Shown one piece after another: positions 33,873 through 50,616 of a stretch of DNA of 64,000 nucleotides. The notes beneath the pieces are model-generated. The model was not told the DNA's origin and did no database searches. It saw nothing but the letters and a program-made list of their open reading frames with translations. The DNA is from Cichorium intybus (taxonomy: Eukaryota > Streptophyta > Magnoliopsida > Asterales > Asteraceae): assembly GCA_023525715.1 (NCBI GenBank), contig CM042013.1:70312494-70376493 (forward strand), given 5' to 3'. The first letter of the stretch is position 1. Every line of letters starts with the position of its first letter. A program made the translations under genes and the position numbers.

Positions 33873-35100
33873 TGTTGGATTAGGTGTCTAAGTCATGACT
33901 CATAATTTGTATTTACCAATGTTGTAAAAATCGCTTGACGGTAGCTTGGCTGTCGAGTGGGGTTAAGAGATTAATCGGGTATTAGTCGGAGATTAATCGG
34001 AGACCATAAATTATAAATGAATTCATTTAAAAATATATAAATATAACAAAATAGCAAAGTTTGATTCATTTTATTCCGACATACACATCAAAGATTATAC
34101 ATTTGTTTATTTTTAGTCTTTAATATTGATTTTATTAGTTTTCTTGAGTTATTAGAGAGTGTTTGTGTCGTCATTTAAAAATAATAATAAATTAAAAAAT
34201 GAAAAAAATGAAAAAATGTCCGCCAAGACCGATTAATCGGCTGCCAAGACCGATATTTGACCGATTTTTGCAGCAAACTATCAAGCTGGCCGATTAGGCC
34301 TAATCATAATTGGTTGAAGACCGCCAAGCGATTAGTTGCCAATTAATCGGCCGCCAAGGCCGATTTCTGCAACACTGGTATTTGCCCAATTAATAGAAGC
34401 AAAGTCCATTTGGGTTGCCCTCAAAGCTAGAGGTTTGGCAGAAATTCCAAGAGAGAGAAAGATTGGTTTATTATATGATTAATAAATCAATAGAAATAAA
34501 ATGAATACTTTATTAATATATTATGAAGATAATGTATTAATTAGAAATAGTATTATTTGATTGATAATTAATCAGAAATTAATTGGATTAATGTTTGGGC
34601 ATTAATTAGATTAATCAAGAGTACAAGGGCTGAACTTGTGACAATTCAATAGTTGAATTGGACATGCGCAGCGCGCGTGTTTATAGGTCGCGGCGCACGT
34701 ATCAGTCAGCCGGAAAATAGCTTAGAGATAGGGTTTATCTCAATTTGAAGTCAAATGAGGTTTATCTGTAAGGGTTATCTGGTTACCTATAAATAGGGAC
34801 CCCTGGCCTCATAAATCGGTGCTCCATTACCTGACTTTCTCTCTGGAATTTTCATTCCCCTCTTGCTCTCTGGGTGTGATCTCATTTGAGGCAGGACACG
34901 TGTGCTCATTTGAGGCAGGACACGTGTGCTGCTTAGCTTCAGGATTAAAACTAAAGGTTGGTTTTTCTGATTTATTTCTTTTAGTAATTTTTCTGTTGGC
35001 CTTTATGATTTTATTATATGTTCAAAGTTAGAAAACATAGATCCAATCTAGGTCGCATGTGAACTTAGGATTGAAGTTTATTGATTGCATAAAACCTTTC
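33873..35100 (+). repeat. 3' LTR of copia E (right end approximate)
   Basis: Starts TGTTGGATTAGG after the purine tract. It is interrupted by a MITE at 33917-34377, has a TATA box (CTATAAATAG near 34787-34796) and a 24-bp tandem duplication (34881-34928, CTCATTTGAGGCAGGACACG...). The right edge lies before Athila gag sequence, but I cannot place it exactly because the 5' LTR is missing. Confidence 0.75.
33917..34377. mobile_element. hAT-type MITE in the copia E LTR
   Basis: 461 bp with terminal inverted repeats CAATGTTGTAAAAATCG / CGATTTCTGCAACACTG, consensus CAGTGTTG at the ends. It is flanked by an 8-bp duplication with one mismatch (GTATTTAC 33909-33916, GTATTTGC 34378-34385). An 8-bp duplication is the hAT signature. 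The inside contains many GATTAATCGG and CCGCCAAG motifs in both orientations. No transposase. Confidence 0.82.
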
Positions 35101-35148
35101 ATATAATTGGTTCACTTCCTGGGTCCTCTACCCTTGCTGATTGTTTTG

Positions 35149-36632
35149 TTATTGCTGATTCGGCGGTCCTTGCTGAAGAGTCGCCATTAATCGATCGAAT
35201 TTCCTGTTTAAGTCCCCAATCTCCTTCTTGACTTCGTTCTTCCATTCATTGTCGACTCCCACCACTGCTGCTGACGATGTATTAACCGGTTTCCTTGAGG
35301 AGTAGTTTCTCTTAGAATCGTTGCTCAAATGTTTAAAAATCTCCAAGCTGCCTCTGGGTCTTGCATCATAATGGTTCCACTCGTAGTGTCTACTCCGTCG
35401 AAAAAGAACTTCACTAGCTGCCACTTTGGAAACTCGTGATGTGGGCACGATCTCATCAATTCCTTAAGTCTTTCAAACGCGTCATGGAATGCCTCCCCTG
35501 GTTTTTCTTGGAAATATTGAATTGCCCTCCTGATCTGTGATGTCTTACTCGCAGGATAAAACTCTTGTAGAAACTTCGTCTTGAGTTGCTCCCATGTCGT
35601 GATGCTATTCGGTTGCAGAGATGTAAACCAGTATTTGGCCTTATCCTTAAGAGTGAATGGGAATAACCTTAATCTAAAGAAATTCCTATTTGTGTTTCTA
35701 GGGATGTTGTCATTTGCTATAGCTAAAAATTCGTACAAATGGTTGTACGGATCGTCCTGTCTATATTCCCTAAATTCTGGTAACACTCCTAGCAACTGAG
35801 GTCTAACCTCAATTTAACTTTCAACATTATCAGGAAAATAGATTGGTGATGTATCGTCGTACTCCTGCGGTTGGAAGTGCGACGCAACCGATTGCCCGAT
35901 CGGTTGAGCAAAATACAAAAGGGGAACGAAGTTACCGTTATTATGCAATTCATTATTGTAATATTGTTGCCCCTGTCATTGGCTTTGATATTGTTGTTGT
36001 TGTTATTGTTGACGCGGAGGTCCCTGACCTCGATTCCACTGCTAGTTCTGGATGTTTTGGTTGTTCGGCATCCAACCCTCGTCCTCGTCCTCGTCATCAT
36101 ATGCCTGATCTCCAGCCTGGTACTGATACTGTTGCTGTTGTTGTTGCGGCTGCATTTGTGGTTATGGTTGTAATTGTAAAATAGGTGGTTGAGGTTTATG
36201 AACAGGTGGTGGTTGTTGTTGTGGTTGCGGTACTTGTACTGGCTGACGTGGACTCACGGGTCGGCACTCCACATGTTAACACAGCAGATGCACGATTCCT
36301 ACTAGGGTTTGGGATTGGTTGACTAATAGGTGGAACTGCAGACTGAGTACATGGTGGAATAGGTGTAGGGGCTGAAACTACACCACCACCACTACTAGTA
36401 GAGGCTCTATTAAGATTTGTTGGAACCAGGGGCACAAATGATGGGGCCCCATTACCTCGCCTGTTGGCTCATTGGTAATATCCTCGACTGACACATCATT
36501 TAAACTCATATTGACTAACAGCCTACGCATACAATTTCTGCGTGCGGTTCGTTCAATCTCAGAATTGAAAAGAAGAGGTGACGATTGTTCCCCTCGACGT
36601 GTACGCATGCACGTGGTGCAAACGACCGTCAA
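35149..36632 (-). pseudogene. Athila-type gag
   Basis: The minus-strand gag core is clear: LLGVLPEFREYRQDDPYNHL, FRLRLFPFTLKDKAKYWF, TTWEQLKTKFLQEFYP, QYFQEKPGEAFHDAFERL and CPHHEFPKWQLVKFFFDGV. This pattern is typical of Athila/Tat gag. Upstream (35800-36632) is a low-complexity, glutamine/threonine/serine-rich N-terminal part starting near MRTRRGEQSS, with frameshifts and stops. Downstream, frame changes lead to a Q-rich segment (LQQGPPNQQ) that ends at the copia E junction. Gag forms the virus-like particle shell; this copy is dead. Confidence 0.85.
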
Positions 36633-36713
36633 AAAACAAAAACTAAATCAAATCCAATCAAATACCAAAACTAAAATAAAAATACCACTAACACAATACT
36701 TCAAGCGCACAAC

Positions 36714-36731
36714 TCCCCGGCAACGGTGCCA
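36714..36731 (-). promoter_or_regulatory. primer binding site (tRNA-Asp) of the Athila-type element
   Basis: The minus strand reads TGGCACCGTTGCCGGGGA, one base from the usual tRNA-Asp complement used by Athila and Tat elements, five bases after the LTR end. Confidence 0.88.
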
Positions 36732-36736
36732 AAATT

Positions 36737-37689
36737 TGACATCGTCGCAGTCGTCGATGCGGTCAAAAATACTAGATTTAATACCTTACAAGCACACTAG
36801 CTAAGTGGAAGTAAGGGTCGAACCGTGGAGTCAGTGGTTGAATCTGTGTTAGAAATAACCAATCTATAGTGTCACTCTATAGATGGTGTCGTCCCATACA
36901 CTCGACAAACTCCAAACAATACAAAAATATCGAAAACATAAACTTGCGATTATTAAACTATTCAAATCCAAATCCCGATCAAAACCAAACTAATACGTTC
37001 TGACTTCGAGGTATACTCAAAAAATCAGAATCGCAAAACACGAAACAAACGATCAAACGAACAATAATCGTAAACCAAAATCGAAACCAAACAATAATTG
37101 AAACCGAATGATTGCATTAAACTAAACCAAACCAGAAGCCAAATGTTTCTAACTTCGGTCGATAATCAAGATCTACGCGGTCCAACGAGTTCTACAAGTC
37201 AGAACCGTTGAATACGCGCGATAAACAAAACCGAAAAACGAGAAAATAAACTAAAACTAACAAAATACCAACTACCGATCACTGAAATATGAAAATACGA
37301 GTCGAAGAGGCCTGAGATCCACTCAAATGTCGGGTCTTCGCTCCTGAAACACGAACCGGAAGCCTCTATTTATAATTGTAAAAATTGACATGATGCTGCA
37401 TGCAAGGGTGAAATCCGCGGCACGTCCTTATCTGTAACCCCGATGTTTGCTTTTTGAATTTGAAACTCTGATCCGATACAGCTGACCCGCATCGCGCGTG
37501 TGTTTTCGCCTGAAAATGGACTTCATTCCAAACTTGACCATTTTGCACGCTTTTAACCCCTGTATTGTATATATTTCGCACACAAGCACTAGACACAAAA
37601 ACGTGAATATATAACAGTTTATGATATATATTTTACTCAGAATAGGGCTCAATGACGACTAAAATACTTGATATTACTAGGCGTCATCA
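36737..37689 (-). repeat. 5' LTR of the Athila-type element
   Basis: 953 bp, starting TGACATCGTCG and ending GGCGTCATCA on +, followed by the CACGT duplication. It shows the uninterrupted AACTAATACGTTC sequence that is the empty site of element 2. Confidence 0.9.
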
Positions 37690-37694
37690 CACGT

Positions 37695-39385
37695 CTCCAT
37701 TCCACACTATGGTGTTTGAACTAGGGTACCGATTGAATGATGTTACACCTGTACTTAGATTGGTGAACCTGATCTCATCTTCTTGAAGAGGCGTTTTCCA
37801 GGACCAATTTCAATTTTCATATCTGGATTATCTGAAAAGATTTGAATAACTCTATGGGCTTTGGCTCTTGTGATTGCCAACAGAGCTGAGAATTTAGATA
37901 ACGACGTAGCGTTCCCAATCCAAAAGTCTATATATAATTTCGTTTTTCGACTATTTGAGACCTTTGTTTGGAAAAATTTAGGGAGGTTCAGGACAAGACC
38001 AGAGAGATCCTCATTTATGCTTACGGTCGCTTTCCAAGTGCCTGCAAGGCTATTTCTTAGGTTGATGTATTTATCAGATCTGTTTGTGGAGTAGTGTGAG
38101 AGAATTACCTCTGCCCATAATGCACTTTCCTTAGTTTTTAGCCACCACCACTATTTAGCGAGGAGAGCTAAATTTGCAAGTGTTAGGCTACCAACACCGA
38201 GTCCACTACTGTGTTTTGATGCAACGATTTTGTTTCATGCAACCTAGCAGAAATTTTGAGAAGTGGAGCTTTCACCCCATAAGAATTGTCACCTCAACTT
38301 CCCAAGTGAGTTGATTGTAAAGTTACGATTCACTTCAGTGGATGAAATAGTAATGATTCAAGCAAATAGAAGAACAATAATGAGTAGAATCGGTGTCGAA
38401 TGCTTTGATTGATTAGGGTTTGTACAATAAGATCCTACTCCAAATTACCAGTATGGCAATGAGTAACGCATGAAGAATAGACTGTTAAAGCTTACAAAAC
38501 CGTAGCAATTCACCTGTATACACAGGGATTAGGGAATCTTTATTACAAATCAAATATACACACGTGTACCAACCACCTAAGATAGCTAATATGCATAGAT
38601 GCATTGGTGCACAATAGCCATCACAAGACAAGTAGACAGCTGGAATGACTTTTGTAGATACACGCTTCGGATTGAGGATGGACTTCGGACATAAAAAAGG
38701 ACTTCGTTTCTAATGAAGACCAGCACTTCAGCACAACAAACTAGGACTTAACATTGACAACGCTGATTGGAGCTTTAAAAAAAGAAAATAATAAGGGGGA
38801 CTACCCAACACTGATTTGATAAGAGTGAGACGCCCACCCAAAGAGTTTTGGCTTCCCAAGGAGTCAATCAAGATTTGACTTTATCGATTACTGGAGCCCA
38901 ATTTCTTGATAGATTCATGTTTGCACTGACAAGGGCACCTAAGTATGTGAATGGAAACCAGATGGTCAAGCAATGTAAGATCTTATCTATATCTTATATT
39001 TCATTGCGTGAGACCCCAAGCCATAAATTTTTCTCTTTAACGAGTAAAATTTGAGGCAAGATGAAAGAGAGAAGCAAAACATGATTCTTACTAAGTTGGC
39101 AAACTTTATCTTTGACTAGGATCCCATAAGATGACATCATTGACATATAATAGATGTGATAGTGATGGGCCATCTTTAAGAGTTCTGATTCCATGATAAG
39201 TGTATGTGTGCGTTGTAAATAGCATATGTATGCGTTACAGCAAGCGTTGTTATGTTAAAGGCTTTACATGGAAATAATAAAGAAGAAGCCGGAGAGGGGT
39301 CTCCTTGACGAACACCACATTGCAGGGGGAATGCTTTTGTTGGGTTGCCATTGATGAGAATCGAGGATCGGGCGAGGGTGAGACA
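37695..39385 (-). pseudogene. LINE reverse transcriptase, C-terminal half
   Basis: On the minus strand near 39385-39240 the translation VCLTLARSSILINGNPTKAF, then QCGVRQGDPSP, matches LINE reverse transcriptase (usual ING.P...F...RGLRQGDPLSP). The active-site block reads LLYVNDVILWD near 39130-39165: the expected YADD is YVND, so a catalytic Asp is lost. Further left, near 37800-38100, the pattern DFWIGNATSL resembles the region before zf-RVT. Broken by many stops and frameshifts. The upstream part continues at 50617 across gypsy F. Confidence 0.75.
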
Positions 39386-39390
39386 AACTC

Positions 39391-41750
39391 TGTAACGCCC
39401 TCATTTCCTGGAAGATAGTAATTCTACTAAAAGGATAGACATCGTCCCAATGATCCAAAACTTTTTATTTAACTTCTATTAAAATATAAGAGTGTGGTTT
39501 AGCAGAAGCGAAAATACATCTGGCTAACTAGCCTACAAACATCAGCGTTACTTTATTTTCTCATAAGACTATCTCCGAACAACCATCATCCTTTCAGAAA
39601 TCCTACATCTGGCCTAGGGTATCTTAGCTTTACCCTTTCTAGTCCCCACAAAAGCTCCTGAACCTGAGTACACGTCGATTTATAAAAAAAAGTCAGGCTT
39701 TACGCCTGGTGAGCTCATCAGTTTACGAAATAATAAAATATTCAAAAATCCCTGATCAAAAGTAAATTTTGGTAATATAAAAATATATGGTGTTTCTTAT
39801 AGTTTAAGAAAACTCATTTCTGTATCAATAGTTTCCATGTTCTAGTTATATTGCCAATAATCACAAACTTGTTTCCGTTAAATCTGTAACCCTCTACGGC
39901 TTCCTTTAGAACATCCATAACCCTCGGCGGGTTTTCAGGTTTGAATGAAAAAGCACAAAGCAATTTCATCGACCGTTGGGCTGATTTCAGCATCCCCCGG
40001 ATCAGTGGGAGTGCGGTCCTGGAGTCGGTGGTACCTCCGGACTCTATGCCTATCACCCGAGTCATAGTTCGCAACTACAACTCTTATGTCATTCGTGACA
40101 TCAAATGCGCACTACCCATGGAGATTACTAATTCGCGTCGACCGAAACCTTCAAATGAGTAACCGTGCGTTGCCAAACATAATCCAACATATATCCTTGT
40201 AACCTTTAGGTTATAATTTCATTCTTTTAATCAATAATAGCACACAACGGAAAAGATGTTAAATAAAACATTTTATAAAAGAATTTGTTTTAAACTTTCC
40301 AAGTATGCATATTACTGAATAAAAATCCAACATTAGTAATTTGTTGCAAATAATATTCTTTAAACCATGATATGCCAAACACGTCATTGATACCAAACAT
40401 TTTATAGATGTATAACCATAAAAAATAATATAATTTTGACGTGCACCCAGTTTGGGAAAATGCAACATGACTCACTTGGAACAACGCATATATGTGTCAC
40501 TTCCTGAATAGCCCCTATGATGACTTCTTGATCTAAACGGTTAAAATAATGTCTAACGTTACTAACCAATAATCAATAGTTCAAATATAACTAAAAATAT
40601 TCACGTTATATAATAACTCTATTACTAGTTATTTCGTATACCCCACGGTTTCAATATAGAAATTGTTACTAACCAAAAAGCATACGTTATAACATAAATA
40701 ATAGTACTTTCGTTATAATAACGTATTACTAATAATTTCACATACCTTGTGGGTTTATAAAAATACTTACTAACCGTAACTTATAACATAATTAATAATA
40801 TTTTAGTTATATAATAACGTATTTCAAATATAATTTTAAATGGATTAAAACGATGTGACAAAAAAAATATAACCTTAACGTCTTACATTAATAACTATAT
40901 CAACGATCATATCATTAATTATAACAGCATGATAATACAGAAATCATACATTTTATAATGCAAAAGTATGGAAATTTGGCTCTTTCCGAAAATTCTCTAG
41001 TAGTTTTAGTTGAATTGTATATCTGATACTTATAACATATCCCCTATTTATACTATACTTGGTAACGATATTGATGCTTAGTCATTAAGTGTCATTAAAT
41101 GACATTGTACTATGTCTTTAGTTAATGAACACGTATTACTACCAAATGACACGTATAAATTGTACTAATAGTTTTGTTCTTATCACCAAGTTTAACTTGG
41201 TGTCCAAGCAATGCATTAATATCAATTTTTAATAGAATTTAAACACATATATTTATAGGTATTTTAATAACTTATTTCAAAGTATTATTTTATATATTAT
41301 AATAATATGTTTGAGATCGTTTTTATATAAATCGTAATCCAATTTATATCCAACATATTTTATATTTTGGTTAGATCGATATAGAATATAACTTACAATT
41401 ATATATACATTTTTTGTCAAAATAATATGTGTCATAACTTATAAATATAAGTCAATAAATTTCAAGATGAAATAATACCTCAAAATGGATTGTTACCAAA
41501 TATATAATATATATTATTTGACAACTTATCTAGTTTTTAATAATCGATAACCAACGTCGTAATTATACCTGGTCAATTATTATCGAAAATACGAATAACT
41601 TATAATGTCCTAAAATATACGTGGTCAATAATTGTCGAAACACGATTTATAAATATATTATCTTATTTATCCGTCGAAACTTAATAAACGAAAACTTATA
41701 ATGTCGTATAATATACCTTGTCAATGATAGTCAAAAACACGGGTGTTACA
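39391..41750 (-). repeat. 3' LTR of gypsy F
   Basis: 2360 bp. It contains the intact target AAATATATAATATATATT at about 41498-41516, which is occupied by a Helitron in the other LTR. Short open frames in it have no recognisable product. Confidence 0.9.
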
Positions 41751-44700
41751 ACTCCTCCTCCCTAGAAAAGATTTCGTCCTCGAGATCAGGCTAAATAAAT
41801 AAGTGAGGGTAGTATCATCTCACCTTATTATCGAGATTCTATGTCATATTTGAAGCTTGACGATGTTTCCATTGAATTTTATTTTTACTAATCCAATTTC
41901 TTTTATATGCAACCTCTTTGTCTTTTTATCTAATATGGCTATAGTTTTTCTACATACTGAACCTTATCCACAACTTAGATGTTTGACAGAGGTATGACGT
42001 TCACTTATTTTGCTAAATATTTCTGTAGATAGCATATATGAAAGATATTCTGAATACCTTGTAACTTAAGTGACAAGTCTAATCGATATGCTTGTGGCGC
42101 AATTCTTTATAATAATTTAAAGCGTCCAAGAAAACGGGGACTACGATTCCCACGCTTCGTGAATCTGATCACTCATTTGTAGGTGATACCTTAAGGATAA
42201 CTTTTACTTCCACTTAAAACTCGATTAGGTATCCTTTCTTGTCTGTGAAACTTTATGACAGTCTTATGCAAAAGTTTAGACGTTCTCAAGTGACGTTGAC
42301 TTTATCTTTCCTTTATTGTAGTCATCAGGTCCTATGAACTGTTTGTCTCTAGACCCTAACTAGCAACATGGAGTTCTACACTTGCTACCATAAAGTGCTT
42401 CAAATGGCGTCATGTCAATGCTAAAATGATTACTATCATTGTAGGAGAATTCTACCAATGGTAAGTGTGAATCACAACTTCCACCAAAATTGATAACATG
42501 ATCGAAGCATATTCCTAAGAGTCTAGATTTTCCTTTCACTTTTTCCATCAATCTCGGGATGGGGAATTACACTTAAGACCACTCTTATCCTTAACATCCA
42601 TTATAATCCTTCCCAGAACTTGGAGGTGAAGCGAGTATCTCTATTTGATCAATATATAATGACAATCTATGCATTGAGATAATTTTATTAATATCTAACT
42701 TGGCTACGCTTGTCTATCTACCATGTTTCCTTCACCGGTAGGAAGTATACTCTTTTTTTGTCAATTTATCAACAACTACCACCCATATTGAATCATAGCC
42801 CTTTGGTGGCTGCAAAAATTATGAAATTACCTCATTTCCAATAGGGTTGTCTAATCATCGTAGACGCTTATATAGTCGTTGGTGCTTAGCTTTCACATAT
42901 CGACATGTCACTCGCTTCTCTACGTTCCTAAAAATGTCAAACTTCATCACATAACACCAATAATACAACATCAAATCCTATTATGAACGGAATACCTTTA
43001 TTTTTGAGAGTCTTCTAAAAGTACCTTATGGACGTTTCCGATATTTGGAACCTAATTCCTTTCTTGAAGCAAATTTAAGCCTTACCTATTTTTCTTATTA
43101 CCTTACTTCTTAGATGTTGCTCTTTGAGATCTTTAACGTATACTTCTCTAAATCTTTCTATAACCTTGATTATTGAAGATATAAATAGAGTGATATGGTA
43201 ATGTATCACTTAAAATAAAAGCTTTATTCAGATAATACATAATTTTGAACTTATATTCTTAATCATCTCTAAACACCATTCTACCATGTCTCTATGTATA
43301 TCATGTGTTATTATTCATACCTAAAGTTATCATCATATGCCATGACATTACACCTGAATCTAACTCATACTTTTCTTGTTTAAGGCTTACATAATCCAAG
43401 ACTTCTCACTAAGGCTAAATTTACGATTCATACATAACCTTGGAATTCTCATTATTTTATTTTTTCTAAATCCATAAGTCATCATATATTCCTAGATTGT
43501 TAACATTACTTATCCATATTTAACCTCGTCACAATAATCATTTCCTTAAACAACATATACCTACTTAATGCTCAATTATTCAAACCTGATAATTGGCATA
43601 TCTAATTCACCTTATTTTTATTAAACATAATCATAGTATCCTCAAGAACTTTATAAATATCTTCCTTTTTTCATTAATCTAATCAATATATATTCCTACA
43701 ATAAGCCTATTTTTCATATCATTACACTAATTCTGCTCCCGATGGTTCTTATAAAAGAACGTTTTTCTAAATATATATGTTGTCATCCATTCTTTCTTAC
43801 CATCCTATTGATTGGTTCATGTTTCCTTCATGAGATACTATCATTTCCTCATATTTTAATTCCAAACTCTTAACACATATGGAATAGGAAACCATTCATT
43901 TATTTTCGTAAGTTGTTTACTCTAACAACTCTAGAATCAAACTTCCACTTATCATTGTAATCAACATTATATCACTAATTTCCCTTACAACACGACAACC
44001 TTTGTAAAACATAGAATATTAATTCTTTAAATTCGCTCCTAAAGCCCTATCAAATCATTTCCTATTAGATACAATGATCAAGTCAATTAGCCTAAATCTC
44101 ACAAACACTTTCACATCCTTGTTACCATTTAGATACTTCAATACCTAAGCTTTTCATGTATGGATTACATCTCCTTATATCGTTTCTAGCCTTAGAAATT
44201 TAACAATGGAGTCTAAGGTAAAAGATCACATCTACCAGTTTCCGTCATCCTTATATCCTTGAAATATCTACCAATTATCCGTTGATCGTAATCAACGTTT
44301 TAGGTTCGGATCTACTCCTTTCTTGAATCAATGTTAAAAACAATACATCCTATTTCTGAATATATACTCTTATGTTTCTATCAACAACCTTAAACGTAAT
44401 ATATTAATCCATTTTTTCATTTCATGTTGAAATATCAAATACTTAACTAAGTTTATACCTTGAGATATCTTTGAGAGTTCTTAAGTCTTTCTAACGCTTA
44501 TATGAGCATCCAACCTTACGTATTGCTTTCTACAACTAGATGAGTATCACTCATTTTTCGTTTATTCATATTTCTCCTTATGAATAATCTTATAGAATGC
44601 ACCTACCATGTTTGCATTCATAGCATTCTTTTCTTAGTCTAGTCTCTCTTCTGCGAGACTCTCTTATTAACCTTTATTTCAAATCTTTCTTGGATGGAAG

Positions 44701-45792
44701 CCATCTTCTAGCCACTGCAATCCCATGATTGCTTCTTGTAAGGTTATTACCTTACCTTTCTTATTTTTCGTAGTTATCCTTTGATGAACAAGTAGATACA
44801 CAATAAATGTTATTAGTCATTCACTTGTCGTTCAATCTTTCATCTTAATATCTCAACACTTGGTTTCCTCTCTTTTCAAAAGTTATTTGGGAACAATGTT
44901 CCTCCTTTATCTTACCATAAACATGTACCAAGAGTTGAACCTAATACTTGATGTGTGATGTCACACCCACTAAGGACCTTACTCTTTATCATTTGAGTGG
45001 AATATACGACCTTTTGGTGGTCTTTACATCCACTTGATCCTAAGATCTGCTCGATTTCACCTGACCAATCCTTATAGGCTTAAGGGTTTCTACTAATAGT
45101 AAACTTGGGTGATTTACTCTTAAGAAAGATCTTAAGTAGAAAATACTTACTTCTATTTTGACTTAGCGCATCACTAATAACGACATCATCGACCTCAATG
45201 ATTGATCATCCAATCATTTTCACGTTTGTGTATGTGTGATACCTTCCATATACTGTATCATTTTAGCTATTGTTGTAGCTTGGTCCTCTACACTCGTGGT
45301 AAAAGGAATTTGATCATAAAGACTCTAAATCAAAGTTCCTCAATCCTCGTATTAGACCATCTGTGAAATCTTTCACTTGCTGACTTGGGGTTGCGTTACT
45401 TGGCTTCCTACTGTTACTTGACGATCATCATTTATCGTGATTTAACATGATTTTTTTAAGTTATTTTATAATATAACTATAGTTAGTATAGCCCTAGCAC
45501 GATATATGTAATAAAGTTTCAGGTAAAACAGCAAGTAAATATGAAAATCACTAATGACTATTGATGTTACCACTGCTCGCTAATCTCTTTTGCTTCCACA
45601 TAGAATGATCAGGTAGGTATCATGGGTGGCCAAGCCATTTCAACTTTCCAAGAAACCATTACATATAGTTACACCAGAGATCGATAATTAGTGAAATCAT
45701 CATAGTTTTCTACCAAGTATCCCAAGTTTAAGTCTAAGTCATCCTATCTAAGGCAAACTTAGTTCACTTAAACTAAAGCTCTGATACCACCT
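41751..45792 (-). pseudogene. gypsy F interior, degraded gag-pol
   Basis: Very AT-rich and full of stops on every frame. The clearest trace is integrase on the minus strand at 42360-42551 (CFDHVINFGGSCDSHLPLVE, then FSYNDSNHFSIDMTPFEALY), matching the gypsy integrase C-terminal core. A primer site for tRNA-Met (TGGTATCAGAGC) is at 45778-45789. Other genes are too decayed to delimit. Part of the usual interior length may be deleted. Confidence 0.7.
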
Positions 45793-47929
45793 TGTAACGC
45801 CCTCATTTCCTGGAAGATAGTAATTCTACTAAAAGGATAGACATCGTCCCAATGATCCAAAACTTTTTATTTAACTTCTATTAAAATATCAAAGTGTGTT
45901 TTAGCATAACCAAAAATACATCCGACTAACTAGCCTACAAACATCGGCGTTACTTTATTTTCTCATAAGACTATCTCCCAACAAGCATCATCCTTTCAGA
46001 AATCCTACATCTGGCCTAGGGTATCTTAGCTTTACCCTTTCTAGTCCCCACAAAAGCTCCTGAACTTGAGTACACGTTGATTTATAAAAAAAAGTCAGGC
46101 TTTACGCCTGGTGAGCTCATGAGTTTACGAAATAAAAAAATATTCAAAAATCCTTGATCAAAAGTAAATTCTAGTAATATCAAAATATGTTGTGACTTAT
46201 AGTTTAAGAAAACTCATTTCTGTATCAATAGTTTCCATGTTCCGTTATATTGCCAGTAGATCACAAACTTGTTTCCGTTGAATCTGTTACCCTCTGCGGC
46301 TTCCGTTAGAACATCCATAACCCTCGGTGGGTTTTCCGGTATGAATAAAAAAGCACAAAGCAATTTTATCGACCGTTGGGCTGATTTCAGCATCCCCCGG
46401 ATCAGTGGGAGTGCGGTCCTGGAGTCCGTGGTACCTCCGGACTCTATGCCTATCACCCGAGTCATAGTTCGCAACTACAACTCTTATGTCATTCGTGACA
46501 TCAAATGCGCACTACCCATGGAGATTACTAATTCGCGTCGACCGAAACCTTCAAATGAGTAACCGTGCGTTGCCAAACATAATCCAACATATATCCTTGT
46601 AACCTTTAGGTTATAATTTCATTCTTTTAATCAATAATAGCACACAACGGAAAAGATGTTAAATAAAACATTTTATAAAAGAATTTGTTTTAAACTTTCC
46701 AAGTATGCATATTAACTGAATAAAAATCCAACATTAGTACTTTCTTGCAAATAATATTCTTTAAACCATGATATGACAAGAACGTCATTGATACCAAACA
46801 TTTTAAAGATGTATAACCATAAAAATAATATAATTTTGACGTGCACCCAGTTTGGGAAAATGCAACATGACTCACCTGGAACAACGCACATATGTGTCAC
46901 TTCCTGAATAGCCCCTATGATGACTTCTTGATCTAAACGGTTAAAATAATGTCTAACGTTACTAACCAATAATCAATAGTTAAAATATAACTAAAAATAT
47001 TTACGTTATATAATAACTCTATTACTAGTTATTTCGTATACCCCACGGTTTCAATATAGAAATTGTTACTAACCAAAAAGCATAAGTTACAACATAAGTA
47101 ATAGTATTTTCGTTATAATAACGTATTACTAATAATTTCACATACATTGTGGGTTTATAAAAATACTTACTAACCGTAACTTATAACATAATTAATAATA
47201 TTTTAGTTATATAATAACGTATTTCAAATATCATTTTAAATGGATTAAAACGATGTGGCAAAAAATATAACATTAACGTGATTATAAAAATGGACTAACG
47301 TCTTACATTAATAACTATATCAACGATCATATCAATAATTATAACAGCATCATAATACAGAAATCATACCTTTTATAATGCAAAAGCATGGAAATTTGGC
47401 TCTTTTCGAAAATTCTCTAGTAGTTTTAGTTGAATTGTATACCTGATACTTATAATATATCTCATATTTATACTATACTCGGTAACGATATTTATGCTTA
47501 GTCATTAAGTGTCATTAAATGAAATTGCACTATGCCTTTAGTTAATGAACACGTATTACTAGCAAATGACACGTATAAATTGTACTAATAGTTTTGTTCT
47601 TATCACCAAGTTTAACTTGGTGTCCAAGCAATGCATTAATATCAATTTTTTAATAGAATTTAAACACATATATTTATAGGTATTTTAATAACTTATTTCA
47701 AAGTATTATTTTATAGATTATAATGATATGTTTGAGATCGTTTTTATATAAATCGTAAACCGATTTATATCCAACATATTTTATATTTTGGTTAGATCGA
47801 TATAGAATTTAACTTACAATTATATATACATCTTTTTGTCAAAATAATATGTGACATGACTTATAAATATAAGTCAATAAATTTCAAGATGAAATAATAC
47901 CTCAAAATGGATTGTTACCAAATATATAA

Positions 47930-50368
<2,439 letters not shown>

Positions 50369-50616
50369 TATATATTATTTGACGACTTATCTAATTTTTA
50401 ATAATCGATAACCAACGTCGTAATTATACCTGGTCAATTATTATCGAAAATACGAATAACTTATAATGTCCTAAAATATACGTGGTCAATAATTATCGAA
50501 ACACGACTTATAAATATATTATCTTATTTATCCGTCGAAACTTAATAAACGATAACTTATAACGTCGTGTAATATACCTTGTCAATGATAGTAAAAAACA
50601 AAGGTGTTACAAACTC

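Noticed and set aside
39814..46562. Similar 73-97 aa frames present in both gypsy F LTRs (39941-40162 and 46269-46562) and their antisense
   Set aside because: They are the same LTR sequence twice, with no known domain; duplication by the LTR itself explains the similarity.
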